The notes: generated by a model not told the origin, from the letters alone. Counted from the stretch's first letter, positions 14,759 through 23,686 are shown. The stretch: 64,000 nucleotides of DNA from Haloarcula sp. H-GB4 (GCF_030848575.1 NZ_JAVDDX010000001.1:434001-498000), one strand, 5' to 3'. Translations and numbers: made by a program.

Positions 14759-15481
14759 ATGACCGACAATATAAGCCTCGCCAGCGCCGACTGGACGGCG
14801 ATGACAGCCAGCTACGACGACCGGGCGCTCCTGCTCAGGGACACGCTCGTCGTCGCCGACCTCCACGTCGGCCGGGGTACTGGCGGGAACCTCGAACTTC
14901 CGGTCGGGTCCGGCTCGGACATGGTCCAGCGGTTCCAGTCACTCGTTGAGCGCCACGACCCAGCGGAGGTCGTTATCGCCGGCGACCTCCTCCACTCGTT
15001 CCAGACAATCCCCCGCTCGGTCGAGAGTACCGTGGCGGGGCTCAAAAGCGCCTGTCAGGCGGTCGGGGCACGCCTGCTTGTGACGCCGGGTAACCACGAC
15101 ACGATGCTCGACAGCGTGTGGGATGGCCCGACTGAGACGGCATACCGGATCAGCGACACCGTCGTTTGCCACGGCCACGAGGCCCCTGAAGTCGACGCCG
15201 ACCGCTACATCGTCGGGCATGACCATCCGACAATCAACATCGAGGGGCAACGCCAACCCTGCTACCTTGTCGGGAGCGGTCAATACCGTGGCAGCGACGT
15301 CGTGATGCTCCCGTCATTCAACAGGCTGAACGCCGGCGTCGAGGTCAACGAGATGCGGGCCGGCGACTTTCAGTCCCCGCTCGTCACCGATTCTGACCGA
15401 CTGGAGCCAGTGGTTTGGGACGAGAGCGGGCGCGAGACCCTGTCGTTCCCGCCGCTGGGTGAGTTCCGGCGCATGCTATAA
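14759..15481 (+). CDS. Metallophosphoesterase
   Basis: Protein of 240 residues from the ATG at 14759 (MTDNISLASADWTAMTASYD). Calcineurin-type metal-binding motifs appear in order: VVADLHVG (D-x-H), IAGDLLHS (G-D-x-x-H/D), TPGNHD (G-N-H-D), CHGHE and VGHDHP (G-H-x-H). This is the archaeal subgroup of small phosphoesterases (MJ0037-like) of unknown physiological substrate, sometimes found next to DNA repair or helicase genes in other archaea. Here it is divergent from a winged-helix regulator and precedes a tiny membrane protein. Confidence 0.88.
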   Translation: MTDNISLASADWTAMTASYDDRALLLRDTLVVADLHVGRGTGGNLELPVGSGSDMVQRFQSLVERHDPAEVVIAGDLLHSFQTIPRSVESTVAGLKSACQAVGARLLVTPGNHDTMLDSVWDGPTETAYRISDTVVCHGHEAPEVDADRYIVGHDHPTINIEGQRQPCYLVGSGQYRGSDVVMLPSFNRLNAGVEVNEMRAGDFQSPLVTDSDRLEPVVWDESGRETLSFPPLGEFRRML

Positions 15482-15484
15482 CGG

Positions 15485-15493
15485 TAAGTATTT
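15485..15493 (+). promoter_or_regulatory. TATA-like element for the 52-residue membrane protein
   Basis: TAAGTATTT centred about 29 nt upstream of the ATG at 15519 and just after the stop of the phosphoesterase, so the small gene probably has its own leaderless promoter. Confidence 0.4.
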
Positions 15494-15518
15494 GAGCGAC
15501 GACGGTGGACGCTGGAAT

Positions 15519-15677
15519 ATGGTTCAGACAGAAATCGCGCTGGGTCTCATCGCGATTACGCTGCTCTCGCTACTGCTGCTGTACTTCGCGACAATAAAGT
15601 ACGTCTCTGAAGTCCTCAAGGGGGAGGGGCACGACGACAACGAGGGAAACACGAATAGCGGCGGTCCAGCCGCATAG
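15519..15677 (+). CDS. 52-residue single-TM protein
   Basis: Starts MVQTEIALGLIAITLLSLLL: one transmembrane helix (about residues 6-27) preceded by a very short outside end, then a hydrophilic, glycine- and asparagine-rich tail ending GGPAA. There is no recognisable family motif. A TATA-like element about 29 nt upstream supports the ATG at 15519 and separate transcription from the phosphoesterase, which ends 38 bp before. Function unknown; small single-span proteins often act as subunits or regulators of larger membrane complexes. Confidence 0.6.
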   Translation: MVQTEIALGLIAITLLSLLLLYFATIKYVSEVLKGEGHDDNEGNTNSGGPAA

Positions 15678-15719
15678 ACCGCCGTCCATTTGAGCGCTGT
15701 ATCTGTATCGGCAGGCCTG

Positions 15720-16973
15720 TTATCGCAGCAGATCAGCGGCGACCTTGCCGCTTTCCAGCGCACCCTGTATCGCCGACCAGCGGGTGTAGTCGCCGGCCAA
15801 GACGGCGTTGCCCTCCGGCGCTGTCGGGTCCGGGAGCGAGCCCCGATACCCCGGCGGCTGGGCGAACTGTGAGAGCGGGACGCGGTCGGTCCGGAGCAGT
15901 TCCATCGCCTCGAAGCTCGCGTTCGGATACCACGACTGCAGCGCCGCCCGGACTTCAGCGGCCAGTTCCGCGTCGTCTTCTTCCGGCGTTCCGAGGAACG
16001 TGGCGCTGTATAACTCCATGCCGGCGGGCGCGTACTCACTGGCAACGGCCGACAGCGGCGCGACGGTGTTCGGTCGGTCGTCCGCCGCGTTGAGGATAAT
16101 GCGCTGTCCGGTCGTCGGCGCACGGTTGGTCGGGAGCGCAAAGTACTGGGTGACACAGCCGACGGGCTCGGTTGGAATCGCGTCGATGTTCGTCAGCTCC
16201 GCCGCAGTCTGCGGGTCCGTCGCGACGACGGCGCTTTCAGCTGTCACTGTCTCGCTGCCTACCTCGGCAGTGACCTCCCCCTCATGGGTCTCCAAGTCTG
16301 TCACGGCCGCGTCGGTTTCGATGGTCGCGCCCGCCGAGCGAGCGCGGTCGGCGAGCTGTCGCGGCATCGCCTGCATCCCGTCGGCGGGGACGAATATCTC
16401 GCCCTCGCTCAGCATCTTGTAGGTGTACTCGAAGATGCTGCTGTCCGTTCCCAGCGAGCGGTCGAGCGTGATGCCGCCGTAGAACGGCGCGGCGAACCGC
16501 TCGACGAACCGCTTCGAGAATCCGTAGTCGGCGAGGTATTCCCGGATAGTCGTTCCCCCCCGAGAGAGCAGTTCGACGGGCTCGATGCCGGCCAATTCGC
16601 GCTGGAGCCGGAACAGCCTGAGCTTGTCGGCCGTGCGAACGTCCGTGTTGAGCAGCGTCTGTGGTGCTGCCGAGGGATTGCGGAGCGGGTCCGACAGCAC
16701 CGAACGGTGGTTCGGGCTGGCGATAGTGGCCCCCGGCGTGAACGTTCGTGGAGCCAGCGCCTCAATATCGAGTTCCCGCTTCGCCGCAGGGTAGGCGGTG
16801 AACATGACCTGAAATCCGCGGTCGAACGTGTAGCCGTCCTCGTGGGCTGTCTGGACTCGACCCCCGACCTCGGACGCCTGTTCGAAGACGGTCACGTCCT
16901 GACCCGACTCCGCCAAGTGGCGAGCGGCGACCAGCCCGGCGAGTCCCCCGCCGGCGACGACGACATCTGTCAT
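15720..16973 (-). CDS. FAD-dependent amine oxidase/phytoene-desaturase-like oxidoreductase
   Basis: Protein of 417 residues from the ATG at 16973 (MTDVVVAGGGLAGLVAARHL). The N-terminal Rossmann FAD motif G-x-G-x-x-G with E31-type acidic end (VFEQASEVGGRVQTA) is intact. The C-terminal AVLAGDYTRWSAIQGALESGK is the second FAD-contact motif of the flavin amine oxidase superfamily (GDxxxxxSIxGAxxSG). The superfamily covers protoporphyrinogen oxidases, carotenoid desaturases and amine oxidases. The length is a little short for carotenoid desaturases, so the substrate stays open. The gene is divergent from the threonine-synthase-like gene. Confidence 0.82.
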   Translation of the reverse strand: MTDVVVAGGGLAGLVAARHLAESGQDVTVFEQASEVGGRVQTAHEDGYTFDRGFQVMFTAYPAAKRELDIEALAPRTFTPGATIASPNHRSVLSDPLRNPSAAPQTLLNTDVRTADKLRLFRLQRELAGIEPVELLSRGGTTIREYLADYGFSKRFVERFAAPFYGGITLDRSLGTDSSIFEYTYKMLSEGEIFVPADGMQAMPRQLADRARSAGATIETDAAVTDLETHEGEVTAEVGSETVTAESAVVATDPQTAAELTNIDAIPTEPVGCVTQYFALPTNRAPTTGQRIILNAADDRPNTVAPLSAVASEYAPAGMELYSATFLGTPEEDDAELAAEVRAALQSWYPNASFEAMELLRTDRVPLSQFAQPPGYRGSLPDPTAPEGNAVLAGDYTRWSAIQGALESGKVAADLLR

Positions 16974-17056
16974 GTCCGCTCCTTTGGCCGCCCGGGACAA
17001 GAGCGTGCTGAAGCGGGACCGGACCACACTTGGTTGTCCCGTCCACAGGGAAAGCC

Positions 17057-18229
17057 ATGGAGACGACTGCGGCGTTTCGCGGCCTCATCTGCACGGCGTG
17101 TGGCGCGGAAACCGACAGCACGGCCGACCGCTGTCCCGACTGTGGCGGGGTTCTCGTCGGTGACTACGACGTTCCGGACTTGACGCCAGAGGCGCTGCCC
17201 GATGCGACGGGACCGGGCCGGTACGAGCCGCTTCGGCCGTTCCCGGGAGACGCGACGGTCTCGCTCAGCGAAGGGGCGACGCCGCTAGTCCCGGTGCCGG
17301 ACTTGGCCGAGGAACTTGGCGTCGACTCGGTGTACGTCAAAGACGAGGGGCGTAATCCGACGGCCTCGCTGGGCGACCGCAAGCTCTCGCTCGCTGTCAC
17401 CGCTGCCGCTCAGCGCGGAGCCGAGCGCGTCGCGACGCCATCGACGGGGAACGGCGCACAGTCCAGCGCCGCCTACGCGGCTCGCGCCGGCATCGAATCA
17501 AAGGGGTTCGTCCCTTCACGCTGCCCATTCCTCAACAAGGCGATGGTGAACGTCCATGGCGGCGACATGCGTGTCGTTGAGGGCCGGTACGACGACGCTG
17601 TCTCAGTGTTCGAGGATGAACTGACCGACGCCTCCGATGGCTGGGTTCCGGTCGCGCCCGGCCATCCGTTCCGCATCGAGGGAGCCAGATCCGTCGCGTT
17701 CGAGACGGCCGATGACCTCGACTGGACGGCCCCCGACGCGGTAGTCCACCCCACCGGCCATGGCGAGACACTCGTCGGTCTCGAACACGGCTTCCGGGCG
17801 GCCACTGATAGTGGCCTGACGGACTCAGTACCACGAATCTACGCTGCTCAGCCGGATTCGACGGCCGCCATCGCTGATGCCGCAAGTGAGGGTGTGAGCG
17901 AACCGGTGTCCATCGAACACCCCGACACCATCGTCGGCCCGCTTGAGGTCCCCGACCCTGCCGCTGGCGTTGCGGCACTTGACTCGCTCGACCGCTCGGG
18001 CGGCGACGGCGTCGCTGTCTCTGACAAGGACATTCTGGCCGGCGCGGTCGACGGCTGTGAGATGGGTCCGGAAACCGGTGCGACCGGCGGGACGGCAATC
18101 GCTGGCGCGCGGGCGCTGGCCGACGACGGGGCCTTCGATGATGACGATGTCGTGGTCCTTGTGAACCCCGTCGCCGGGAGCAAGGAGGCAGACCTGCTAC
18201 GCAGTCACCTCATGAGCCAGGGTATCTGA
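17057..18229 (+). CDS. Threonine-synthase-like fold type II protein lacking the PLP lysine
   Basis: Protein of 390 residues from the ATG at 17057 (METTAAFRGLICTACGAETD). It begins with a zinc ribbon, C12-x2-C15 and C26-x2-C29, as in archaeal threonine synthases. The fold continues with SEGATPLVPV, then NPTASLGDRKL where true enzymes have N-P-T-G-S-F-K-D-R: the lysine that forms the Schiff base is G106 here. The phosphate loop is STGNGAQSSAAY and a later HPTGHGETLVG replaces P-T-G-N-G-G. K109, three residues on, is the only nearby lysine. It may be an inactive paralog or an enzyme with a shifted function. Confidence 0.82.
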   Translation: METTAAFRGLICTACGAETDSTADRCPDCGGVLVGDYDVPDLTPEALPDATGPGRYEPLRPFPGDATVSLSEGATPLVPVPDLAEELGVDSVYVKDEGRNPTASLGDRKLSLAVTAAAQRGAERVATPSTGNGAQSSAAYAARAGIESKGFVPSRCPFLNKAMVNVHGGDMRVVEGRYDDAVSVFEDELTDASDGWVPVAPGHPFRIEGARSVAFETADDLDWTAPDAVVHPTGHGETLVGLEHGFRAATDSGLTDSVPRIYAAQPDSTAAIADAASEGVSEPVSIEHPDTIVGPLEVPDPAAGVAALDSLDRSGGDGVAVSDKDILAGAVDGCEMGPETGATGGTAIAGARALADDGAFDDDDVVVLVNPVAGSKEADLLRSHLMSQGI

Positions 18230-18335
18230 GAGATCGGTCGTCTGACCGGGGAGCGGGAACCGCTACTGCCGTCAAGCAGGCAGGTATCCCACACTTCGGT
18301 GTTGTTTATACGCTTCTGGCCCATCCACGAACCTA

Positions 18336-19349
18336 ATGCGCGTTGCAGCGTTTAGCGAACTCACTGGCCCGGACGGCGTATCGGTTATCAACCAAACAAC
18401 CCCTGCGCCCGAACGCAGCGAGGCGGTGGTCTCCGTCGAAGCGTGTGCGATCAACCGCCACGACCTCTGGGTTCTCGAAGGGGACTCCGCGATGGTCGAC
18501 ACGGACGACTTGCCGTTTGTCAGCGGCCTCGACGTTGCCGGGACCGTCGACGCCGTCGGCGATGGCGTCACGGCTGTCGAACCCGGGGACCGCGTGGTCC
18601 TCTGCCCGAACGAAACCTGCGGGACGTGTCGCTACTGTCGTGAGGGGCCGGAGAACCTCTGTGAGAACTTTTCGCTGTATCACGGTGGCCTCGCCGAGGC
18701 GGCCCGCGTGCAGGCCGACCGCCTTGTCAGGCTCCCCGACAGCGTGGAGACGGTCGACGCGGCCGCGCTTCCGACGGCCTACATGACCGCCTTCCATATG
18801 CTCCGCCGGATCGACGCTGGACCGGGCGATCTGGTGTTCATCCCGGGCGTCACCGGCGGCGTCGGCGTCGCGGGTGTGCAACTCGCGTCCGTTCTCGGCG
18901 CCCGTAGCGTCGGAACTTCTTCTTCAGCGGCGAAGCTAAACCGCGTCGAATCGCTCGGTCTTGACTACGCCATCGAGAGCACCGATCCGGACGAGATTCG
19001 GGCGGCAGTCGCCGATATCGGGACGGTCGACGGCGTCCTCAACCACCTCGGTGGCGAGTACACGCAGACCGGTCTGGGCGTTCTGCGACGCGGTGGCCGG
19101 ATGGCTGTCTGTGGTCGGACCGCCGGCGGCACATCCGAGATCAATATTCCCGACCTGTTCCTCGGTCACAAACGCGTCATCGGGAGTACGATGGGGACAC
19201 AGGGCGACTTAGAGCGGCTCGTCGGACTCGTCGCCGACGGCGAACTCACCCCGGAAATCGAGGAGACGTACTCGCTCGAAGAGACCGGTGCGGCGTTTGC
19301 GGCGATGCAGGACCGCGACAGCGTCGGGAAGCTCGTCGTGACGCCGTAG
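18336..19349 (+). CDS. Zinc-type medium-chain alcohol dehydrogenase/quinone oxidoreductase
   Basis: Protein of 337 residues. The GroES-like N-terminal half holds the structural-zinc loop with four cysteines (CPNETCGTCRYCREGPENLC, about residues 89-108) and a catalytic-site C-A-I-N-R-H-D near residue 31. The Rossmann half has VTGGVGVAGVQLASVLGA (about 172-190), a GGVG nucleotide turn. The C-terminal SVGKLVVTP tail is typical of the family. It is expected to use NAD(P)H to reduce or oxidise an alcohol, aldehyde or quinone; the substrate is not evident. It stands alone between the threonine-synthase-like gene and a convergent universal stress gene. Confidence 0.87.
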   Translation: MRVAAFSELTGPDGVSVINQTTPAPERSEAVVSVEACAINRHDLWVLEGDSAMVDTDDLPFVSGLDVAGTVDAVGDGVTAVEPGDRVVLCPNETCGTCRYCREGPENLCENFSLYHGGLAEAARVQADRLVRLPDSVETVDAAALPTAYMTAFHMLRRIDAGPGDLVFIPGVTGGVGVAGVQLASVLGARSVGTSSSAAKLNRVESLGLDYAIESTDPDEIRAAVADIGTVDGVLNHLGGEYTQTGLGVLRRGGRMAVCGRTAGGTSEINIPDLFLGHKRVIGSTMGTQGDLERLVGLVADGELTPEIEETYSLEETGAAFAAMQDRDSVGKLVVTP

Positions 19350-19393
19350 TCACTCCTGTGCCTACGGTGTTTCGTGACCACAGCCGCTGCCAC

Positions 19394-19813
19394 TCATCGG
19401 GCGACGATGACGGGAACGGGTGAGTTACGGAAGACTTTCTGGGCGACGTTCCCGACAACCAGTCGATCGGCTAACGAGCCGCCGTGCGTTCCGAGCACGA
19501 CCGCATCGAAGTCGTCGGCTCTGTTCAAAATCGCCCGAGCGGGGTGTCCCAGTTGCACTTCGGTGGTGATTTCGACATCGTATTCCGCGGCGGTCTCCCG
19601 AGCGCCATCGAATACCTCTTCCGCACGCTCCTCGGCAGCCGCTTCGACGTCATCCGCAAGAGCAAGTGCGGTGGCTGCTCCCCCCAACGGTGAGGGTCCG
19701 CCCACGACGTGTAAGACAGTAATCTCCGCGTCGGGATGGTTTTCAAGGGTGTACTTGAGCGCTTGTTGGGCCATCTCCGAGTCGTCCATTGGAACGAGAA
19801 TCTGTGCGATCAT
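19394..19813 (-). CDS. Universal stress protein (single UspA domain)
   Basis: Protein of 139 residues from the ATG at 19813 (MIAQILVPMDDSEMAQQAL). It has the UspA alpha/beta fold: an N-terminal ILVPMDDS strand with acidic turn, a central AVVLGTHGG, and the C-terminal VVGNVAQKVFRNSPVPVIVAR, corresponding to the ATP-binding G-x2-G-x9-G-S/N-x-V pattern. ATP binding is therefore likely. Such proteins are numerous in haloarchaea and respond to starvation, heat or salt. A TATA-like box 27 nt upstream implies a leaderless message. It is divergent from a second Usp gene. Confidence 0.88.
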   Translation of the reverse strand: MIAQILVPMDDSEMAQQALKYTLENHPDAEITVLHVVGGPSPLGGAATALALADDVEAAAEERAEEVFDGARETAAEYDVEITTEVQLGHPARAILNRADDFDAVVLGTHGGSLADRLVVGNVAQKVFRNSPVPVIVAR

Positions 19814-19837
19814 ATCGCGACTACGGCCAGACTGTGG

Positions 19838-19843
19838 ATAAAA
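19838..19843 (-). promoter_or_regulatory. TATA-like element, single-domain Usp gene
   Basis: TTTTAT on the minus strand, centred 27 nt before the ATG at 19813; leaderless-type spacing. Confidence 0.45.
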
Positions 19844-20027
19844 TGGTGGTGCGCTTGCTTCAGAGACGCGACCTATTACCACCGGCTCTGAAGGACCCGC
19901 TACCTCGCCAGTGGCTTCTGAAGGTGCGATATCCGTTGGACGAGGCGTGCAAGATGCAGTACACGTACGCAGCACAGAGAGGTCTCAGATTCACTCTGCA
20001 ACAGCGTGGTGGGCATCGAACGTAGTG

Positions 20028-20033
20028 TTAAAT
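20028..20033 (+). promoter_or_regulatory. TATA-like element, two-domain Usp gene
   Basis: TTAAAT centred 27 nt before the ATG at 20057. With the element at 19838-19843 it marks a 243-bp divergent region between two stress genes; no other structure was seen in it. Confidence 0.45.
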
Positions 20034-20056
20034 CAACAGCCTGTCAAACCGTGGCT

Positions 20057-20947
20057 ATGAGCCAAACAATCGACTCGATTCTCGTCCCGACCGACGGCAG
20101 TGACGGGGCACGGATAGGGGCCCGGCGAGGTATCAACCTCGCTGCCACAATCGATGCCGACCTCCACGTCCTATCAGCGGTTGACGCCCGTGACATCGAA
20201 CCGGATCTGAACGCTGATGGGCAGACCGAGCGGGAGCGGCTCCTCGAAACGGAGGCTGAACAGGCGGTGGATTCCATCGCAAGACTTGCCGGGACGCACC
20301 TCTCTGGGCGAATCACCACCGCTGTCGAGTCGGGAATCCCGTTCCAGACGATCAACGACTACGTCGATACCCACGACATCGATCTCATCGTTATGGGGAC
20401 GCAAGGACGGACCGGGTTCGAACGGGTTGTACTCGGGAGCGTTGCAGAAAAGACGCTCCGCACCGCTGATGTCCCGATCGTCACAGTAACTCCGGACGGG
20501 GACATCGTCGAAATCGGCGACCAGCAGTACGAGAACGTTCTACTCCCGACTGACGGCAGCGAGGGGGCAGAACTCGCGGTCGAGTGGGGAATCACGCTAG
20601 CTGAGGTGTTTGACGCAACGATACACACGCTCTATTCTGTTGACACGAGCCGATTCGGCGGCGTTGAGGGATCAGCAGAGATTCACGATGCGCTTGAGCA
20701 AACTGGTCAGAAAGCACTTGAGACGGTCCATGAGCGTGCCAGCGAAGCGGATGTCAGTGTCGCAGGCAATATCGCAAGCGGCCCGGCTGCACGCACGATT
20801 CTCTCCTACAGCGAGGAGCACGATATCGACCTCACCGTGATGGGAACGCACGGCCGATCCGGCCTCACTCGATACCTTACCGGGAGCGTCACTGAGACGG
20901 TGGTACGTAATTCGGCTATCCCGGTCTGTTGTGTCCCGATGCAGTGA
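20057..20947 (+). CDS. Tandem universal stress protein (two UspA domains)
   Basis: Protein of 296 residues from the ATG at 20057 (MSQTIDSILVPTDGSDGARI). Two UspA domains follow each other: residues about 1-145 (ILVPTDGS, VMGTQGRTGFERVVLGSVAE) and about 150-296 (VLLPTDGS, VMGTHGRSGLTRYLTGSVTE). Both carry the full ATP-binding G-x2-G-x9-G-S motif, so the protein resembles an internal Usp dimer. Tandem Usp proteins are common in haloarchaea. It is divergent from the single-domain Usp gene, which suggests shared stress control. Confidence 0.9.
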   Translation: MSQTIDSILVPTDGSDGARIGARRGINLAATIDADLHVLSAVDARDIEPDLNADGQTERERLLETEAEQAVDSIARLAGTHLSGRITTAVESGIPFQTINDYVDTHDIDLIVMGTQGRTGFERVVLGSVAEKTLRTADVPIVTVTPDGDIVEIGDQQYENVLLPTDGSEGAELAVEWGITLAEVFDATIHTLYSVDTSRFGGVEGSAEIHDALEQTGQKALETVHERASEADVSVAGNIASGPAARTILSYSEEHDIDLTVMGTHGRSGLTRYLTGSVTETVVRNSAIPVCCVPMQ

Positions 20948-20964
20948 CAGGCCTTCGGTCCCTT

Positions 20965-21594
20965 CTACGATGCCCGCTGTCTTGATGCGCCAGACGCGTG
21001 CTGTTTTGCAGTGGTGTACGCTTCCCGGACGCGCTTGAACTCGTCCTCGTTGCCGCCGTGGTCTGGGTGGACCTCCTTGACGCGCTCACGGTAGGCAGAT
21101 TTCACGTCGTCCAGCGACGCGCTCTGGGTCAGGCCCAGTTCGCTGAATGCCTGCACTGTCGGGTGTGGTTCCTCCTCGGGGTCCGGGCCGAGGTTGACTT
21201 CAGGCGTCTCAAAGGGAAGGCGTGCGCCGAGGTAGACGCCAGGCATCTCGTGTTCGACCAGTACAGGGATGGTTGGTGATCGCTCGATTCGGTAATACGC
21301 TCGGGCGTCGAACGTGATGGCCACGTCCCGCTTGGGGAGATAGAAGGCGACGTGTTGGCCCTCGACGAAGTGGTTCTCGGCGAACTGCTCGTCGATGGCT
21401 GTGAGGTACTCACGGAGCTCCGCCCGGCGTCGCATTTCCCCGCCGTCTGTCGCCTGCCGGTTCGGCCGCTCGGCCGGAAACACACGGTTCGCGAGGACGA
21501 ACAGTCCAGCGACGACTAGGGTTCCGGCGACACCGAGGACGAGCCCGAGGAGCAGCCACTCCGGTAGGACGCCCGGTTCTGTCTGCACGACCAT
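20965..21594 (-). CDS. Membrane-anchored J-domain protein
   Basis: Protein of 209 residues. One transmembrane helix lies near residues 14-36 (WLLLGLVLGVAGTLVVAGLF). The middle is a soluble domain with FYLPKRDVAITFDARAYYRI. The C-terminal ~65 residues form a DnaJ domain (LGLTQSASLDDVKSAYRERV, then EVHPDHGGNEDEFKRV) with the essential HPD tripeptide. J-domains stimulate Hsp70 (DnaK) ATPase, so this anchor may recruit DnaK to the membrane. J-domain at the C terminus is the reverse of classical DnaJ. It lies near the ribosomal/PAC2 operon but 137 bp downstream. Confidence 0.85.
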   Translation of the reverse strand: MVVQTEPGVLPEWLLLGLVLGVAGTLVVAGLFVLANRVFPAERPNRQATDGGEMRRRAELREYLTAIDEQFAENHFVEGQHVAFYLPKRDVAITFDARAYYRIERSPTIPVLVEHEMPGVYLGARLPFETPEVNLGPDPEEEPHPTVQAFSELGLTQSASLDDVKSAYRERVKEVHPDHGGNEDEFKRVREAYTTAKQHASGASRQRAS

Positions 21595-21731
21595 CTGTTA
21601 GGCTCCAGTGGTAAAGAAATTCCCGCTCTCCGGTAACACGTGACTGCGTCAGGCGGACTGCTGTATGTCATTTCCGACCAGCACCAACTCTGTAGCCAGC
21701 GAGTACTGTGACCAAGGGGTAACAATCCGTC

Positions 21732-22490
21732 TCAGCCGATGTATCTGAGGTCTTCGTCGGCGGGTGACGGGGAGTTCTGCTGTTCCATCTCCTGGATCTT
21801 CCGGACGACCTCCTCCATCTCGTCGGCACGGTCTTCCAGGGAACTGTAGTCGACTTCGAACCCGATGACTTCCTGCAGGATTTCGAGGACGGCCTGCGCG
21901 CTCTTGGGGTCGACCAGATAGCCCGACGTCTCGCCCATGAGGCAACTGGCCGGCACGTCCCGTCGTTTGCTCAGGCCCAGCAGCAGGCCGGAGACGCCGA
22001 CGATGCCGCCGGCCGGTTCGTCCTCGCGGAAGGCCACACCAGCGTCCTCCAGCGTTTCCTTGAAATCCTCGGTCGTCGTCGCACCGAGCACGTCGTACTC
22101 CTCGATGAGTTCGCCAGTTGGGACGCCGCCGAGAGCGAACACCCGCTGGACGCCGAACTCGTCAGCGATGTCGAGGAACGTGTCGGTCAGGCCGTAGTGG
22201 CCCTGGTTGTCCTGTGCCTGGTGGTCCCCGGAGAGTACGAGCAGGTCCTGCCCCTCGTCGGGGGTGACGGCGTGGAATTCAGCGCAGGCGAGCTGTGCCT
22301 GTCCGTCATCGATACTGACCTGCGGTGGGAAATGCGTCGAGTAGACGCGGCGGACAAGCTCGCTTTCGAGCTCCTCCAGTAGATGCTCTGCGGCAAGTTT
22401 CCCGACGTGGCCGACGCCGGGCAAGCCCTCGACCAGTACTGGTTCGTTGAGGTCGGGGTCCGCTACGCGCTCGATGTCGAATTCGTCCAT
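21732..22490 (-). CDS. PAC2-family protein (proteasome assembly chaperone-like)
   Basis: Protein of 252 residues. N-terminal VLVEGLPGVGHVGKLAAEHL (about 18-37), the middle VFALGGVPTGEL (about 117-128) and PAGGIVGVSGLLLGL are hallmarks of the PAC2 family, homologous to eukaryotic proteasome assembly chaperone 2. The C-terminal 40 residues are an acidic coiled coil (LEDRADEMEEVVRKIQEMEQ). It is the last gene of an operon with Nop10, aIF2-alpha, S27e and L44e, a layout seen in many archaea. A proteasome-assembly role in archaea is still inferred from homology. Confidence 0.88.
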   Translation of the reverse strand: MDEFDIERVADPDLNEPVLVEGLPGVGHVGKLAAEHLLEELESELVRRVYSTHFPPQVSIDDGQAQLACAEFHAVTPDEGQDLLVLSGDHQAQDNQGHYGLTDTFLDIADEFGVQRVFALGGVPTGELIEEYDVLGATTTEDFKETLEDAGVAFREDEPAGGIVGVSGLLLGLSKRRDVPASCLMGETSGYLVDPKSAQAVLEILQEVIGFEVDYSSLEDRADEMEEVVRKIQEMEQQNSPSPADEDLRYIG

Positions 22491-22495
22491 ACGGC

Positions 22496-22678
22496 TTATT
22501 CGCGGCTGCGGCGCTTAAGAGAACGTCGATACTCGCCGTAGCTATCTTCAGGAGAGAACGGTGCGGGTGCGCTGTTGACCGCTCCGGCCCCGCATTCGGG
22601 ACAGGTATCATCCAGCGTGTACACCGGCCGGTCGTGTTCGGACTCCCAGATGGCACAGACGTGGATATCCGATTTCAT
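22496..22678 (-). CDS. nop10: H/ACA RNP component Nop10
   Basis: Protein of 60 residues, the normal archaeal Nop10 length. It contains a YTLDDTCPECGAGAVNSAPA segment with a C-P-x-C zinc half-site and the SYGEYRRSLKRR tail that contacts Cbf5. A first half-site near the start is reduced to one cysteine (VCAIW). Nop10 joins Cbf5, Gar1 and L7Ae in the box H/ACA ribonucleoprotein that converts uridine to pseudouridine in rRNA. It lies 5 bp upstream of the PAC2 gene and 30 bp after aIF2-alpha, clearly in one operon. Confidence 0.9.
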   Translation of the reverse strand: MKSDIHVCAIWESEHDRPVYTLDDTCPECGAGAVNSAPAPFSPEDSYGEYRRSLKRRSRE

Positions 22679-22708
22679 CGGTGGTGAATCACTGGAGCGA
22701 TAACCGGC

Positions 22709-23509
22709 TTACTCGTCGTCTTCGCTGCGTTCGCGGTGGAACTGCCCTGACCCACCGTGTTGCTCAACGACCGTCGCGGCGCGGTCCGCGCTCTCTTCGA
22801 GCGCGTCCTCGGCGGTCTTGTAGTCGGGCGCTTGCACCTGAACCCGGTACTCGGGCGAGCCGACGTAGGTCACTTCGAGCTCAATCTCTTCGGGAATCTT
22901 GCCGTTGCCCTCCGCAGCTTGGAGCGCTTCCTTGATGATGTCGACGCCGTCGCTTTCGGGACAGGACAGGTCAACGTAGCCGGTGACCTGTACGTACGGC
23001 ACGGAGACGTTGTTCCGGGCCGTCTGGACGATGGCGTCAATCTCCTCTTCGGAGAGGTCAACGTCTTCGAGGGCGTCCTTGCCGTGGATCGCCGCTGACT
23101 CGAACCCGTCGTACATCGAGCCGAACTCCGCCAACAGCTCGTTGGCGATGGCAGCATAGGTCTCGTCGTCCAGATCCTCGCCGAAGGCCAGTTCCATCCA
23201 GTTGTCGGCCTTCTGCTCATTTTTCCACTCCTGGATCTTCTCTTTTCGCTGGTGGTCGTTGACGTCCTTGATTGAGAGGTCGATCTGCTGGGCGCTCTCG
23301 TCGACGTCAAGCACCTTGGCAACGACTGTCTGCCCTTCGTTGACGTGGTCGCGGACGTTCTTGATCCATCCGCTGGCGACCTCGGAGATGTGACAGAGGC
23401 CGCGCTTGCCTTCGTACTCGTCGAGGTCGACGAAGACGCCGAAGTCCTCGATCTCGTCGATCTTGCCGACGACGAGTTCGCCCGGTTCGGGCCAGCCGCT
23501 GTATTTCAT
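22709..23509 (-). CDS. eif2a: Translation initiation factor aIF2 subunit alpha
   Basis: Protein of 266 residues, standard for archaeal aIF2-alpha. Residues about 10-85 are an S1 RNA-binding domain ([40 protein letters not shown]). A helical middle domain follows ([20 protein letters not shown]) and a C-terminal alpha/beta domain ([20 protein letters not shown]) that binds the gamma subunit. With aIF2-beta and gamma it delivers initiator Met-tRNA to the small ribosomal subunit. It sits one base after S27e, within the L44e-S27e-aIF2alpha-Nop10-PAC2 operon. Confidence 0.95.
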   Translation of the reverse strand: MKYSGWPEPGELVVGKIDEIEDFGVFVDLDEYEGKRGLCHISEVASGWIKNVRDHVNEGQTVVAKVLDVDESAQQIDLSIKDVNDHQRKEKIQEWKNEQKADNWMELAFGEDLDDETYAAIANELLAEFGSMYDGFESAAIHGKDALEDVDLSEEEIDAIVQTARNNVSVPYVQVTGYVDLSCPESDGVDIIKEALQAAEGNGKIPEEIELEVTYVGSPEYRVQVQAPDYKTAEDALEESADRAATVVEQHGGSGQFHRERSEDDE

Positions 23510-23510
23510 C

Positions 23511-23684
23511 CTATCGGGCCTCGACGACGGCGGTCACTTCGCCTTCGATGTCGGCCTTGCCGCCCGTCGGGCGGGCGATAGTGTGGCCACAAACGGCACA
23601 CGAAACTTCGCTCGCGGCCTTCTCGAAGAGACTCTGTTCGTTCTCGCAGTCGGGACATTCGACGGTGATGAAGCTTCCTGCCAT
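23511..23684 (-). CDS. rps27e: 30S ribosomal protein S27e
   Basis: Protein of 57 residues from the ATG at 23684 ([20 protein letters not shown]). The zinc ribbon is C-P-x-C at 10-13 and C-x2-C ([12 protein letters not shown]) near 29-32, the hallmark of archaeal and eukaryotic S27e. The start is set by the two-base gap to the L44e stop codon and by family length. It follows L44e and is followed after one base by aIF2-alpha, so translation of the three is likely coupled. Confidence 0.95.
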   Translation of the reverse strand: MAGSFITVECPDCENEQSLFEKAASEVSCAVCGHTIARPTGGKADIEGEVTAVVEAR

Positions 23685-23686
23685 TG

